Below are positions 21,405 to 33,716 of a stretch of DNA of 64,000 nt, one piece after another. Location: positions 992,001-1,056,000 of the forward strand of contig CP103036.1 of assembly GCA_024752435.1 (NCBI GenBank), given 5' to 3'. Both the position numbers and the translations under genes were made by a program. Position 1 is the stretch's first letter; each line of letters starts with the position of its first letter. The stretch comes from Allantophomopsis cytisporea (Eukaryota; Ascomycota; Leotiomycetes; Phacidiales; Phacidiaceae). The notes below the pieces were generated by a model. The model was not told where the DNA came from. It did not search any database and saw nothing but the letters and a program-made list of their open reading frames with translations.

Positions 21405-22173
21405 ATGCCTTCAACCGAAGTTGTGGCGAGTCAGTTTGACTCCATAGAAGACACCATCGCAGCATTCAGTAAGAATCTCCAGCTCCATCTTCAACGACCT
21501 ACAAACTTCTCGCCCACAAGAGCTGACTCATCTCGCAGAGAATGGCGAGTTCGTAATCGTCCTCGACGACCTGTCCCGTGAGAATGAAGGCGACTTAATC
21601 ATAGCGGCAGAGGATGTAACAACAGAGAAGATGGCCTTCATGATTCGCTACACTTCCGGAATAATCTGCGCCCCAATGTACCCAGACCGTACGGAGGAGC
21701 TCGATCTCCCACAGATGGTCACCAGCAACCAGGACCCCAATCGCACGGCTTACACCATCTCCATCGACGCCGAGTCCCCTGAGGTTTCTACAGGCATCAG
21801 TGCTCATGATCGCGCTCTGGCGGTGCGCACGCTTGCGAGTAAGACTGCTACGAAGAAGGATCTCAGAAGACCGGGGCATATTTTCCCCTTAAGGGCAAAG
21901 CAGGGTGGAGTCAGGGAGAGAATTGGGCATACGGAGGCAGCGGTGGAGCTTTGTAGACTGGCTGGCAAGGAGCTTGTTGGTGTCATCTCTGAGCTTGTAG
22001 AGGATGGGGAGGAGGTTGCTGGACAGGCGTGGAGGAAGGAGTCAGGAATGTTGAGACGGGATGGATGTCTGGCATTTGGCAAGAGGTGGGGTCTTAAGGT
22101 TTGTACTATTGAGGATATGGTGAATTATGTTGAGAAGACAGAGGGAAAGCTGTCAAGCAATGGTAGCGCATAG
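21405..22173 (+). CDS. RIB3: 3,4-dihydroxy-2-butanone 4-phosphate synthase
   Basis: Two exons, 21405-21468 and 21539-22173 (intron 70 nt), give 232 residues, close to the size of yeast Rib3 (about 208). The enzyme converts ribulose 5-phosphate to 3,4-dihydroxy-2-butanone 4-phosphate plus formate for riboflavin synthesis. The magnesium and substrate site is seen as VLDDLSRENEGDLI after the splice junction, followed by TGISAHDRALAVR and RPGHIFPLRAKQGGVRER with IGHTEAAVEL. These are all canonical for the RibB/Rib3 family. It is a stand-alone synthase, not fused to GTP cyclohydrolase II as in many bacteria. It is divergent from COQ3 and convergent with the nuclear pore gene. Confidence 0.96.
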
Positions 22174-22663
22174 TATCAAAAAATGAATAGTGAAATTTGG
22201 TGGCAGCGAGTTCATTTCAAGTGCATATGAGAACTGATGGCCGGTAACTTGCGGACAACATTAAGTGCAAGTGTTTAAGATTCCTTATAGTCTGAGATAC
22301 CGAGCAAAACCAAAGCTGTGCTAAAATAGTGTCCTACTAAACAGGAAGACGGCCAGTCAGTCAGATGTATGACTCTTTCCGAGCAAAGAGCCCCAGCAAA
22401 CAAGTGCTACTGAACAAACTAAGGGGACGAATGAAGCCACATATCACACATCGAAGTTGTCAAGAGCTACCATAAATCTAGGAATCTTATACATTTTCAT
22501 GCTCTTTTGTCCCTAATGCGAATAGCTAACAGGCAACAAAAGGCCAGAAAGCAGGTAGCAAGCTGTTCAAACTTTCCCTTCCAAACGCCCATATGAGAAT
22601 AAATCTTAACCCCCATCACCTGCAATGCAAAGCAATGTTGTACATAAAAAACGCGATGAGCGA
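22174..22663. other. 3' regions of RIB3 and MLP1 (convergent)
   Basis: No gene recognised; the two convergent genes must place their 3' untranslated regions and poly(A) signals here. Confidence 0.45.
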
Positions 22664-25600
22664 TTAGGCAGTAGGTCCTCCTCCACGAGGTCTCTTCCCG
22701 CCTTGCGGAGGCCCTCCGACACTATCCTCTCTCGGCCGCTTGTTGCCATTGTTCGGGCTGAAAGCCTGCGCGCCAGCATTCATGCCTCCTCTTCCTTGTC
22801 CTTGCATTGCACCACCTCGACCGCGGCCCATGTTCCCACCACGTTGCGGCAGACTAGATCCGCCGCGTCCGCGAGGAGCTTGGTATGCGCCCCCTCGAGG
22901 CACTGGGATGCCGGTTCCACGGCCAGCGTTAGGGATTTGCGAGGGTAGCTGTTATGGGAGTTAGTGGTATGCATGGAATGTGTAGAAGGGAAGACTTACG
23001 GTTGGGATGCCGGTCGGACCCGTCGCTGCTTGTGTGCCATTTATAGCTGCTGGAGCCTGTGCCGAGGGCTGAGGCATGCCCATTGCAGGCGTCACTGGTC
23101 TTGGACCTTGATTCTGAGCAGGCACAGTAGCTGGAGGTTGAGGAGTAATCCCTGAGAATAGTTAGTACATGTTCTTGACATCACTGAAACAACGCGCTCA
23201 CCATTACTTGTAGCAGCATTAGGTGCTGCGTTGGTGGCTGGCACAAAAGGATTTGGTGTTGCGTTCGTAGCCGGCGTAGCGGCCGGGGCGGCCGGGGCAG
23301 CTGGAGTAGCAGCAACAGCAGGAGTAGGAATTACAGGCTTTGCATTCTTTGCAATCTCCCAAACCTCAACAACCGGCTTCTGTGGCGTCTCCTTTGCAGC
23401 TGTCTCCACAACAGCAAGTTTAGCAGCTGCAGTTTTTGAACGGTTGTCGGCCATATTCAGCTTAAGGGCAGACTTCTTCGTCTCCATCGTGACGGCTTGA
23501 GCCTTTGCCTCCTCCGCCTTCCTGTTTGCCTCGGCTAGTTTCTCATTGAGAAGCTTCTCTTGCTCCTCCTTCACCTTCTGCGTCTCAGCCTCCAATTTCT
23601 TCTTGAGGTTGTTCGCAAGGATGGACTTGATTGTAGGGTTGGTAGCAAGCAAATCGCGAACTTGCTGATCGGTCAAATCTGGGCTTGTGGATGAAGTTGC
23701 TGGTACATCTGCGGGAGCTGGAGTTGCAGTTGCAGGTCTGGCAGGTGTGCCAGGTGTTGCTGGTGGACCGACGTTCGATCGGTTCTCGGCAAGCCAGATC
23801 TGCTTGTCCTGTTCCAATCTGGTGTTGTACTCAGCCTCAAGTGATGCCTTCAAGGCATCACGCGATTCAACAAGCTTCTTGTTCAAAGCAGTCTTCATCT
23901 TGTCAGAACGAGTCTTCAGAGTGCTCTCCATTGACTCTTCGATCTGCCGTGCCTTGGCCTCTGCCTCCTGAGCTCTCGCCTCTGCAGCGTTGATTTGATC
24001 TTGCAGGCTCTTTCTCTCAGTATCAGAAAGCGCAGAACCTTCTTCATTGATCTGACCATCCTCCACACCATTCTCCATTTGTGCATCGGGAGCAGCATCC
24101 AGCTTAGCTTGAGCTTCAGCTGCAGTAGCTAGAGCCTGATCACGTTCAGACTTCGTCGATTCAAGTTCTTGCTGTAAGCGAGCGATTTGCTCATCGCTGA
24201 CTTTAGGTTGCTGTGGCTCGGTCTGTGGAGTTGTAGCTTGCTCCCTGGCAGTAGCAAGCTCGGATCTAACGGTGTTCAGCTGAGCCTCTACCTCCGCCTT
24301 CTGGCCTTGCACTGCTGCAAGTTCTTGTCGGATGTTGGCAAGCTCCTGGTCAAGTGCACTGTTGTTCTGGGTCTCAGTTCCCGACATTTGAGCCACAGGT
24401 GCGCTGGCCGGCTGTGATGCGTTAGCAACAGCCTGGTCACGCTCTGATTTAGCAGACTCTGTTTCTTCCCGAGCATTTGAAAGCAATTGCTCAAGAGACT
24501 GCTTCTCCTGGATAGTTGTCTCCAGTTCCTGACGAAGGGACGCGAGTTGCTGCTCTACAGCTTCCTTCTCTTGAATAGCGGTATCGCGTTCGGTAGTTCT
24601 CTCTCTGAGTGACTGGTTGACACTGCGGACCTTCTCCTTTGACTGGTCAATAAGTCTCTGGCGAGACTGAGCCCATGATGCCTTCTCAGTCTCAAGAGCC
24701 TGAATTTTGTCCTGCAAAGGCTGCTGCTCTGTGGTCAATGCATCTCTCTCAGCTTGAAGAGAGGCCATCGACTCCTTAAGTTGTTCCATCTCTGCCGGGT
24801 CAATTCGATCATACTTTGAGAGAATGTCCTGTGTCCGCTTTTGCCATCTGTCGCGGTCTTCCTGAAGCAGTTTCGTTTCTCCCTCCTGGATCTCCTTGGC
24901 GTTCTCTAATTCTCTAATCTTAGTCTCCAGGGGTTGGATTTGACCAAGAAGCTCCTCAACACGAGAGGTCTTCTCTGCCAACTGAGCCTGAGCCTGGCGA
25001 GCCTCGTTGCGTAGAGTGATACTGCTCTCACGGAATAGATTGAGCTCGTTCAACTTTTCCATTAAGTCTTTGTGGGCAATGGAGCTACGGCTTCCATCAG
25101 CCTGAGCACGACGTTCCTGGTCAAGCTTAAGACGAGTTTCGTCAAGTTGTGATTGTGTGTATTCCATCTGTTGACGCAGGCGCTTGCCCTCCTGCACAGA
25201 CAGATCATACTGGACATCAACGATTTCCTTCTCGCGGCGCAGATATTTGACAAGCTCTCGCAAGTCCTCGCTCGTTCTGTCTGCTGGAGCACCATTTGTG
25301 GCTGATTCCAGTTCCCCATCCTCATTGAATACAACCTTGTTCTTTTGCAACTCAGCGATTTGAGCACTGACACTTTCGAGCTGCGTATGTAGAAGTTTGT
25401 TCTGAGCATCGATATCGTCTCGTCGTGTCCGCAATTCCGCAAGCTCACGCTCGAATTGGGCCTTTCTCTCCTCGAAACTGCTCTCGCTCTGGCTGAGCGC
25501 GACCTTAGCAGACTCTGCCTCGGTCTTGAGGGAGACTGTTTCCGACTTCAGTTGGTTGTACTCGACACGAAGGTTTTGCAGAAGCTTGGCAGCTTCAGCA

Positions 25601-28600
25601 TGCTTGACCAACTCGTTCTCATAATCCTGTTGAGCCTTTGTCGCAATCTCAGCTTGAGCACGGAGATCTTGCTGATGGAATTGAGCAGCAGTAGCGTGAC
25701 GTTCATCCTCGTCCTTCAGGCGAGCAATTTCAGACTCCAAGACAGCCTTTTCTTCCTCGAACCGGCGGGCAACTTCTGACTGGCTATTGCGCAATGTGGT
25801 CAGTTCGTTGTTGGTGTTGATGAGCTCAGCAGAGATATCATCGACTCTCTGCTGCAGCTCCTTAATCTTGGCATCTTTCTCTTGGATTATCCTATCCATT
25901 TCTTCTCGGTACTGATCCTGCGTTTCATTCATGCTTTGCAGTTCTTCCTCCGCAGATTGACTGATGGCTCTGTATTGTTCCATTTGGCTCTTAGCAGATT
26001 CAATTTCTGCCTTCGCCAGCTCAAGATCTCTCTTAAGCTCTGAAACCTCAACAGCGAGTTCTTGTTCATGAGTGATGGCATCTTCAGCACTTTCAGTTTC
26101 TGCAGTACCCTCAGCAGCAGTGCCCGACCGAGCAGTCGGTCTCGGCTGTAAGACTTCAACTCGCTCTTCGGCACTCTTGAGCTCGATTGTCAATTCGTCC
26201 ACCCTTGCTTGAAGATGGTCGCGGGTAGTTTTTGCGGCTACAAGCTCCTCACGAACAGAACCTAGGCTGGACACAAGATCATCAATTCTCTTTTGGGTTT
26301 GCTGAGAATCGTATTCCTTACGAAGCTGAGCCTTTTTGTTCTCCTCCACTTCATCTGTGAGTTGTCGCTTCGTGGCGTGCAACTCAGTCTCCAGTGACTC
26401 CACCTGAGTCTGTAGACGTCTTCTTGTCTCAGATTCCGACATCTCACGCTCGTTCTGTAGATTTTGTTGACTAGTTATGAGCCCATTGAGACGGCTACGC
26501 TCATTCATCAGATTCTCATTATCCTGGCTCAAACGATCCTGAATGTCCTTCCAAAGCTTCTTCTCGGCTTTGAGATTAGCATTCTCATTTCGCATGCTTT
26601 CCACAAGACCCTTAGCCTCGATCAGATCTTCGGCAACTTGTTGAGTCTTCAAGTCCTGCTTAGCAGCACTTTCAGAAAGAATCTGTGAACGTTTTTGCAG
26701 CTCATTGTTTTCATTCTGCAACATAGTATAATTGGCATGAAGCATTTCATATCGTTCGTTAGCCAAAGTCAACTGGCTGCTGATCTTGGAGATTTCAGAT
26801 TGCAATGCACCCTTCTCAGAAGCAAGTCTTTCAGACTGTTCCTTCAATGTGCGACGATCAATAGCTTGCTCTTCACGGTACTGGTCGAAATGCCCCTGTA
26901 ACTCACGAAGCAAGGCAGCGTAGTTGGCGTTGTCTTTGCCATTGGGGCTGCCTTCAACAGTGTTGAGGACACCGGTTGGAGGTCCATCCACAGACTGTCC
27001 AAACAATGATTGCAGGTCAGAATTAGCAGGAAGTTGGCCACGGTGCTGCAGCATACGACGGAACATATCTCTCTCCTTGATGTAACTCTCCGAACGAGTG
27101 ACCATTGATCGAAGCTCGTCCTTGTAGTTCTCGATCTTGATTTGCAAGCTTTGGACTTCTTCATGGTCCTTAGCCGCTTGAGACTTTGCGGCAAGTGCCT
27201 CCTCGCTCTCCATTTGAGCTCCCAATTGACGGGTAACACGGAGAAGCTCCTGGTTCTTTTCTTGGAGTTCGCTAACACTTCTGAAGACTGTGAGGCGCTC
27301 ACTAATCAAGCGATCAGTGTCAGACATGCCATCTAGAGCATCCTCGCTAATTTCTCCACGGGCCAACCTTTCGAGACGGGTTCTCTCTTCCACGCTGAGG
27401 TTATGCAACCCACGCTCACGAGCATCTAGATCACAAAGAAGCATCTTGACTTGGAGACTGAGGTCGCGTAATTGTTGTCGCAAGATGTTGGACTCTGCAA
27501 TCGCTGTGGATGCATCTGCTTGGGCTTTTCTGGCGTCCTTCTTGGCTTGGTCTCTCTCCTTGCCACTTGCATCAACGAAGCGTGACATCTCCACCATTTC
27601 CTGTTGCAAACGCTCGTGTTCGCTCTGAAGCTCCTCGATCTCTGGCTGCTTGGCCTCAAGTCCCTGCATCATTTCGTCCATTTCAGCAGCCAACTTATCA
27701 TTACGTCTTCGCTCAGTAGTTAGCTCGCCCTTAACCTTGTACAGCTCATTGAGAGCTTGTGTTGCTGTAATATTCGTTCTACGGGCAGAACCTGGTGTAC
27801 CAAAAATTGGTGATCCAGCTCTTCCATTTTGACCTCTTGGTGTACCTGGAACAGATCCAGCGTAGTTTGGTGCTGTCGTGGCAGCCTCCAATCGATCAAT
27901 CTCGGCCTCAAGCTCAGCGATCTTGTTTTCTGCGAGCTCTCGTTCCTGGCGTTCGGCCTCGGCCTCCTGTCTACAACGTCCGACCTCATCAGCAGCGTCG
28001 TCCTTGACCTTTTCGAGAGATGCTTCAACCTCGTAAAGTCGGTTACGATGGGTTTCAGTCTGCTGCGCCTGAAGATCGGCAAGTCTATGCGCGCTCTCCA
28101 GCTCTTGTCTGAAACCTTCTTCAGTCTTCGCGGCTGCCTCTTGCAATTGCTGGATCTTGGACAAGGACTCCTCGGCCTTCTTCTGAACCTCATCAAGTCG
28201 TGTACGTAAAATCTGTTCGGTACGTTGGGCGGCATTTAAGCTAGAAGTGAGCTCTTCGTTCTGGCGCTGAAGCTCTGCAATTCTTGTACCCTTCTCTTTG
28301 CGGAACTTCAAAGCCTCGGCACTCTTTGTCTTGAGCTCATTCTCAATCCATTCGTTGTTTCTTCTAGCAAGTTCAAGTTCTTGTTGCAGGCTCTGTTCGC
28401 GGAACTTTGCACTGGATGCAGCTGACTGCGCAGTTTGTACTGTTTGCTGGAGAGCTGAGATTTGCTGGCTAAGTGCGAGGCCCTTCTGGTGCTGCTTCTG
28501 CAATTCCTGAGAGAGGGTATCATTTGCGGTTGTCTTTGTTTCAAGAACAGCTACAGTATCGCGATTCGCAGCTTCAAGTGACGAGATTCGTGCGCGTAGC

Positions 28601-29026
28601 GTTTCGACTTCAGATGAGGATGTAGATGAAGAAGATTTGAGATTTTGTAGCTCGCTTTCAAGGGCAGATCGCTGGTTCTCTGTATGGTGAATTAGCAAGA
28701 TATGAGTGACCAATTAATACCACATCAAGCCTACCCTCATCATTGAGTTTCTGTCGCAACTCTTCGACGTCCTTCAGAGCTTTGTCGACTGTGTTCTTTA
28801 GACCTTGGCTGCGTGTTTCTGACGTTCTAACGGCATTTTCAAGCTCGATATCCAAGCGAATCTTGTCAGCATTCAATTCTTCGTGTTCGCGCGCCTTGTT
28901 CGTGATGGCTTCGAGAATGGTCCTGACCAATTCCGTGGTTGGAGCATCAACAGCAGTTGTAAGTGTGGGCTCCGGGACACTCAGGTACTGTGACAAGTAC
29001 GTGAGGTCCAGTACACTGGTAGCCAT
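22664..29026 (-). CDS. MLP1: Nuclear pore basket protein, Mlp1/TPR family
   Basis: Four exons on the minus strand, 29026-28735, 28679-23202, 23151-23000 and 22948-22664 (introns 55, 50 and 51 nt), give 2068 residues. Residues from about 40 to 1700 are nearly continuous heptad-type coiled coil rich in Glu, Gln, Leu, Lys and Arg. The last ~350 residues are different: an Ala/Pro/Thr-rich linker followed by an RG/GG-rich tail (GRGRGG, GGKRPRGGG) with a nuclear-localisation-like NKRPRED. This layout and length match Mlp1/Mlp2/TPR (yeast Mlp1 is 1875 residues), the filament of the nuclear pore basket that links mRNA surveillance, export and spindle checkpoint proteins. The three small exons at the two ends join in frame with consensus sites. 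It is divergent from the TFIIE-beta gene. The RGG tail could bind RNA or be arginine-methylated (inference). Confidence 0.93.
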
Positions 29027-29650
29027 TGTGATGACTGCTCTTTACGAAGAGACTTATGACGTTGCAGTTGTGGTCATTGAAGTGAATATAGTTCGTGGTT
29101 TTAGAGATCGCGTTCGCGAGTCGGTTGCGACAACAACAGTAGTAGTATTGTCGATGAATGAAGCTGAAGCTTCCGCGCTGAGAGCTTGCCCAATTACGAT
29201 TCCGAACTCCGGCAGAGCAGGTCTCGTTGAGCTGCGTAATATAAGCTCGCGGTGAAGCTGTTCACTTGATGAAAGAAAGCTATTTCAGACTGGGATGCTT
29301 GTTACAATGACACTAGCGTCAAAGAGCGAGGCTGGCGAATGATCTTAGCGCAACTGAACACGAACAACCATTAATGACAGCCTTGGACTTCCTTCGACAT
29401 TAAATCTTTAATTGTTACCTATGGTGATTTACTACCATTTTTACTTCAAACAAAGTATTCTGGGGCTTGACCACCAGAGCAGAAAGATCGCCAAACCTGT
29501 TGCACTGCAATACACCTCGCTGCTCACATAGCAGCTGCCTGATCTTCCTGGGCGCACACGGCCTGAGCTCTTCTACACTCCTTCAACCACAGCTATATCC
29601 CAAAACTTCCAGAACGCTCTCCAGCTTGTCTTCTCCCCACCACCACTACC
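29027..29650. promoter_or_regulatory. Shared promoter region of MLP1 and TFA2
   Basis: A 624-base gap between two divergent start codons. A 170-codon frame spans its left part and the end of MLP1 exon 1 but is antisense shadow. No specific operator was identified. Confidence 0.5.
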
Positions 29651-30556
29651 ATGTCTTCCTACCTCGAGAAGTCGCGCGACGCTTTCAAAAGCAATGTCAT
29701 GTCAGCATCGTCCAAAGTAGCCAACAAACGCACCCTCCACGAGCCCGCCGCTGCACCATCCCCGGCCCCATCCAATACATCAACGACGTCCAAGAAAGAC
29801 GACAAGGAGTTAAAGCGCAAGCGGGAAGCTGCACCAGCACAGAACGTCGTCTACTCACAGCCTCAAGACAGCGGCTATGGAGTAAACTCTCTGACGCAAG
29901 TGACTTACATCGTGGAATACCTTAAAGCCAAGGACCAAGCCAAGACCTTCCAAGAGATCCTCGAATACCTGTCACAAGTGCACGTGCCGGAAGACAAGAA
30001 GAAGACGTTAGCGGCCATTCTACGCAAGCATGACCGCGTGCAGTGGATCCCGGATGAGAATGCAAAGGAGTACACCTGGTACTCGGGCAAATTCAAGCAC
30101 CGCCCTGTCATCGACGTGCGCACGAAGACGCAACTGATTGCTTACTTGCAGAAGAAAGCGGATGCGCAAGGCGTGCAAGTGAAGGACTTGAAGGATGGAT
30201 GGCCAACATGCGAGGCGGCCATCGACGAGCTGGAGGCTGAGCATAAGATTCTGGTGACTCGCACGAAGAAGGATAACCATGCACGTATGGTGTGGGCGAA
30301 TGATCCAAGTCTGGTGCATCACGTTGACGACGAGTTTAAGATCATGTGGGAGCAGATCAAGTTGCCGGATACGGATGAGGTTGTTACAAAGCTGCTTGAG
30401 GCGGGTCAGAAGCCTGCGAGCGAGGACCCTAGTAAGAGAGTTAAGCCGGAGGCAAAGCCCAAGACTAAGAAGAAGAGAGCGCCAAGGGCGGGTTCAAAGG
30501 TCACTAATTTGCATATGCAGCATCTTCTCAAGGACTACTCTCATACCAAGTTGTGA
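29651..30556 (+). CDS. TFA2: Transcription initiation factor IIE subunit beta
   Basis: A single exon of 301 residues (yeast Tfa2 is 328). After a Ser/Ala/Pro-rich N-terminus and a basic patch (KELKRKREA), residues of about 75-230 form the two winged-helix domains of TFIIE-beta, with LTQVTYIVEYLKAKDQAKTF, IPDENAKEYTWYSGKFKHRP and LQKKADAQGVQVKDLKDGWP. The C-terminus is lysine-rich and ends LHMQHLLKDYSHTKL, a typical conserved tail. TFIIE recruits and stimulates TFIIH at RNA polymerase II promoters. No introns. It shares a promoter region with MLP1 and converges on the C2H2 gene. Confidence 0.94.
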   Translation: MSSYLEKSRDAFKSNVMSASSKVANKRTLHEPAAAPSPAPSNTSTTSKKDDKELKRKREAAPAQNVVYSQPQDSGYGVNSLTQVTYIVEYLKAKDQAKTFQEILEYLSQVHVPEDKKKTLAAILRKHDRVQWIPDENAKEYTWYSGKFKHRPVIDVRTKTQLIAYLQKKADAQGVQVKDLKDGWPTCEAAIDELEAEHKILVTRTKKDNHARMVWANDPSLVHHVDDEFKIMWEQIKLPDTDEVVTKLLEAGQKPASEDPSKRVKPEAKPKTKKKRAPRAGSKVTNLHMQHLLKDYSHTKL

Positions 30557-32231
30557 GCGTGCCGGAATATTTCTTTTATCTGTCTTTGGGAAGGTCAAAA
30601 TTGCATAGTATACTGGACGGAAGGGGGCTTTTTTGAATCGGTTTAGCGATGGTGTTCAGGTCAGGGCTGCACGACAGGTGATCATCAATAATGGTTGACG
30701 TCGTGAATTCAGTGTATTACAAATACAGCCAAGTAGCAATGTTCCCTGCGTACAAGTGATAGGACATTCATAAATATTGTGTTTACGTAGTTAAACAATA
30801 GCAAAAACGGTACTCCAACTAATGCGAGTAATCCAAGTAAAACACGAAAGCTTCACGTTACAAGCTCAAGAAATTTGCTACCTCCACAGCCTCAATATCA
30901 ATAAAGACCTTCCAGAACACATCCAAAATCACCCACTGAACGGATCGAAGAAAAACCAGAGCCACCATCGCTCAAAATGCCCATCACCAGCCACAGCCAC
31001 ACTATCTAAATTCACACACGCCAGCGGGATGGGCGGAGAGGAGAGGAGCACGTCGGAAGAGCACAAGGAGCCCAAAGAATGGCCGTAATACACGCGAAGC
31101 GGCTATGCGCTTGTCCTCTACGCCCCATTCGCCTCCTCCTGTGGAAGGCGCATTGAGTTGCGGTAAGAGGTGCATACACGAGGCGGCCGCGAGAAGACGT
31201 GGTCGTGGTCGTGCTTGTGCTTGAGATTGGATGCGGCTTCATAACTTCATTCGTGGGTGTCACAGATGTGCACAGACGAACCCCTGCTACTGCTACTGGA
31301 TATCGTCATCTGGGTAATCCCCATGGCGGGCCTGGGCGGGCGGAAGGAGGATTTTGGTTGTTGTTTGCGCGGATCTCTGGTGATTGATTTATATAGTGAA
31401 TTGTGAGATGAGTTATTTAGAGCCGAATTGATTACTCTGAAGCGTATAGTTAAGAGCCACATGTTCATTGAGAGCCGTATAGTTGAAAGCCATGCAGTCC
31501 TTCTTCGGTAGGTTGTCATAGAAGATCCAGTCGAGTGCATTATTGACATCAAATACGTGTTCAATACTCAAAATACATGTAGTCTAATGTTTGTAATTGC
31601 GACGACGAAAATACATGATTAGTGAACACATCATAAAATTCCGTCAATGATTACTATTAATGCTATCCGTAAAGCTCAAAAAACGGCAAAAAAGCAATTG
31701 TCATCTACATTTGATCCTCATACTATAATACAAACTCAATCCTCCACGCGCAGCAATGCAAGAGCACAGCTCATCATCGTATGCGAAACGCAAACCAAAT
31801 TTAACACAGACTGGTTGACAAAGGAGAGGTAAAATCAAAATGCAAATACAAATCGCTCCCGACCGACTATGCTTAACACTTGCGCTCGCGCGGAGAAAGA
31901 AGCAATCCCCACACGTACTCTATATTCTGTGACCCTTAACAAATGGAAATGGGTTGTGACAAAGGGAATAAATGCTTTCAACCACTACAACGCACATTGC
32001 CCAGCCGATTTGAGCAAGCCAGGATCAAAGGTAAGGACTTGCCAAGGTCGTGTACTCGGCAGCCCTGAGTCCTAAAAAGCAGTAATGCCGACGCAGTTGA
32101 TTCTTATAAAAAGACAAGAGACAACGGAGTACAGGGTATCGAGCGACAGATAAGAAAATGGCATAATCTGATATACACGCAGTAAAAACATAGGCTCTTC
32201 AACATTTCGAGCCTCTGCAAATAGGAGGTGC
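30557..32231. other. Intergenic region between convergent TFA2 and C2H2 genes
   Basis: No gene recognised. It should contain both 3' untranslated regions. A short repeat of the form GAGAGCCGTATAGTT lies near 31.42-31.50 kb (see findings). An 88-codon frame at 30822-31088 has no recognisable domain. Confidence 0.45.
31418..31498. repeat. Degenerate GAAAGCCATACAGTT-type repeat
   Basis: Two or three diverged units: AGCGTATAGTTAAGAGCCAC, GAGAGCCGTATAGTT and GAAAGCCATGCAG. Related units occur near 53.96-54.13 kb. Confidence 0.4.
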
Positions 32232-33716
32232 TTACTGAGCAGCAGCCCAGAGCTCATTTATTCTTGGCTTTTGGTCATAAGCATCTGGTTCAGTGCTCTG
32301 GGGTCTTCTGAGGTGAGAGTTTGGGTAGTACATGTGCGTGACCATGGCAGCTCCTGGTCCATATGGATCAGGGTCTGGGTACACGTAACTGTTTCCTGGT
32401 TGTGGTGATGGCATATGCGACGGTGATTGCCAGCCCATAGTAGCCATATGCGGGCTGCCATTTACACTACCAGTTCCTGATCGCTGCTCCATGTTGGCGG
32501 GTGGCTCCAGGATAGGTGGTGGGCCATAAGCGTTTGGATGCGATGTTGGGCGCATGATTTGGTGACCGTTCTGCTGCATTGGCATAGTGGTCGGTGGTTG
32601 TGGCTGAGGCATATGATAATCATTGCGGAGATGTGAAGGGAGAGAGCTGTTAGACATGTAGGAGTATTCGTTGGGATGGCGTTGCATGCCGTTCAATGGT
32701 GCCAACTCCGAATTTGGTGAAAGCGAAATGTTACGCTGATTTGGGGATGGTGTCGACATTGGAGAGCCGTATTGAGAGTTACCCTCTCCATCAGAACGAG
32801 GGCGACCTCCTCGGACACTCCCACTTCTTCCAGCCAAGGCAGCTGCGGTGGCGGCTGCAGCTTCCTCAACCGTTCCAGTGTGATGATTTTGGTGACGTGT
32901 CAAAGTGGTTCGGCGAGTGAAGGTCTTCTGACAATCGGCATATGGACATTTGTATGGACGCTTTCCGGAATGGATCCTTCGGTGTCTAGCCAAAGAACTA
33001 GAATCACTAAATGGCTATAGCGGTGTTAGTACTATAAAATGCAGAATTGAGAATTTCTCGATTGCATACCTTTCCACAACGCTCACACATATGTGGCTTC
33101 TCGCCAGTGTGTACACGTGCATGTACAGTCAGGGCAGATCTTTGAATGAACTGCTTGCCACAACCTGGGTAATCACAAACGTGAGGTCTGACACCACTGT
33201 GAATACGTTCTAGATAATGTCAGTATCGATCCAATAGAAATAGGGGCGTCGTTACTCACCGTGACGTGCTAGATCACTTCGTCTGGCAAAGCCCTTTCCA
33301 CACGAGCTACATGGGAATGCCTTTTGAACTTGGCCATCACCTGCTGCTCGTCCAGGTGGGCGGTTCTCTTGTTGTTGTTGCTGCTGCTGCTGTTGCTGTT
33401 GCATCATGCCGTTGTCAAAACCATTATCCATACGATAACCCTGATGCATCATAGGCATGGGGCTCTGCATAGCAGTTGGAGATGGGTATCGCATTCCATT
33501 TGGAACGCCAGACATTGGATTTACTCCCATTCTTGGAACTGAGAATCTAGAGTGCTCGGAGTCGTGTGGAGAACCACCACGATCGGATGTAGTCTCTGAC
33601 ATTGCGTGACCTGGGGTCAGGTGATGATGAAGGTGTTCGTGTCCTGAATTTGCTGCTGCTGCTGCTGCGGCTGCTGCTGCTCCTCGCTTGTCGTTGAGGA
33701 TGTTGGTGATGTCCAT
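32232..33716 (-). CDS. C2H2 zinc finger transcription factor with four fingers
   Basis: Three exons, 33716-33260, 33209-33070 and 33014-32232 (introns 50 and 55 nt), give 459 residues. The N-terminal 130 residues are low complexity: an Ala run, a Gln run, and Met/Pro/His-rich parts. Four adjacent C2H2 fingers lie at about 133-244: CSSCGKGFARRSDLARHERIH, then CDYPGCGKQF..HARVH, CERCGKPF..HRRIH, and CPYADCQKTF..HQNHH; linkers have the Kruppel-like HTGEKP or HSGKRP form. Introns split fingers one and three. The C-terminal half is Ser/Pro/Asn/Met-rich, probably an activation region. The arrangement resembles yeast Azf1-type regulators, which respond to glucose and wall state, but I would not name an ortholog. 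The multi-kilobase upstream region suggests complex control. Confidence 0.92.

Noticed and set aside
23231..28510. Many 60-130 codon frames on both strands inside MLP1
   Set aside because: Shadows of the long coiled-coil frame, whose own frame is far longer and supported by splice sites at both ends.
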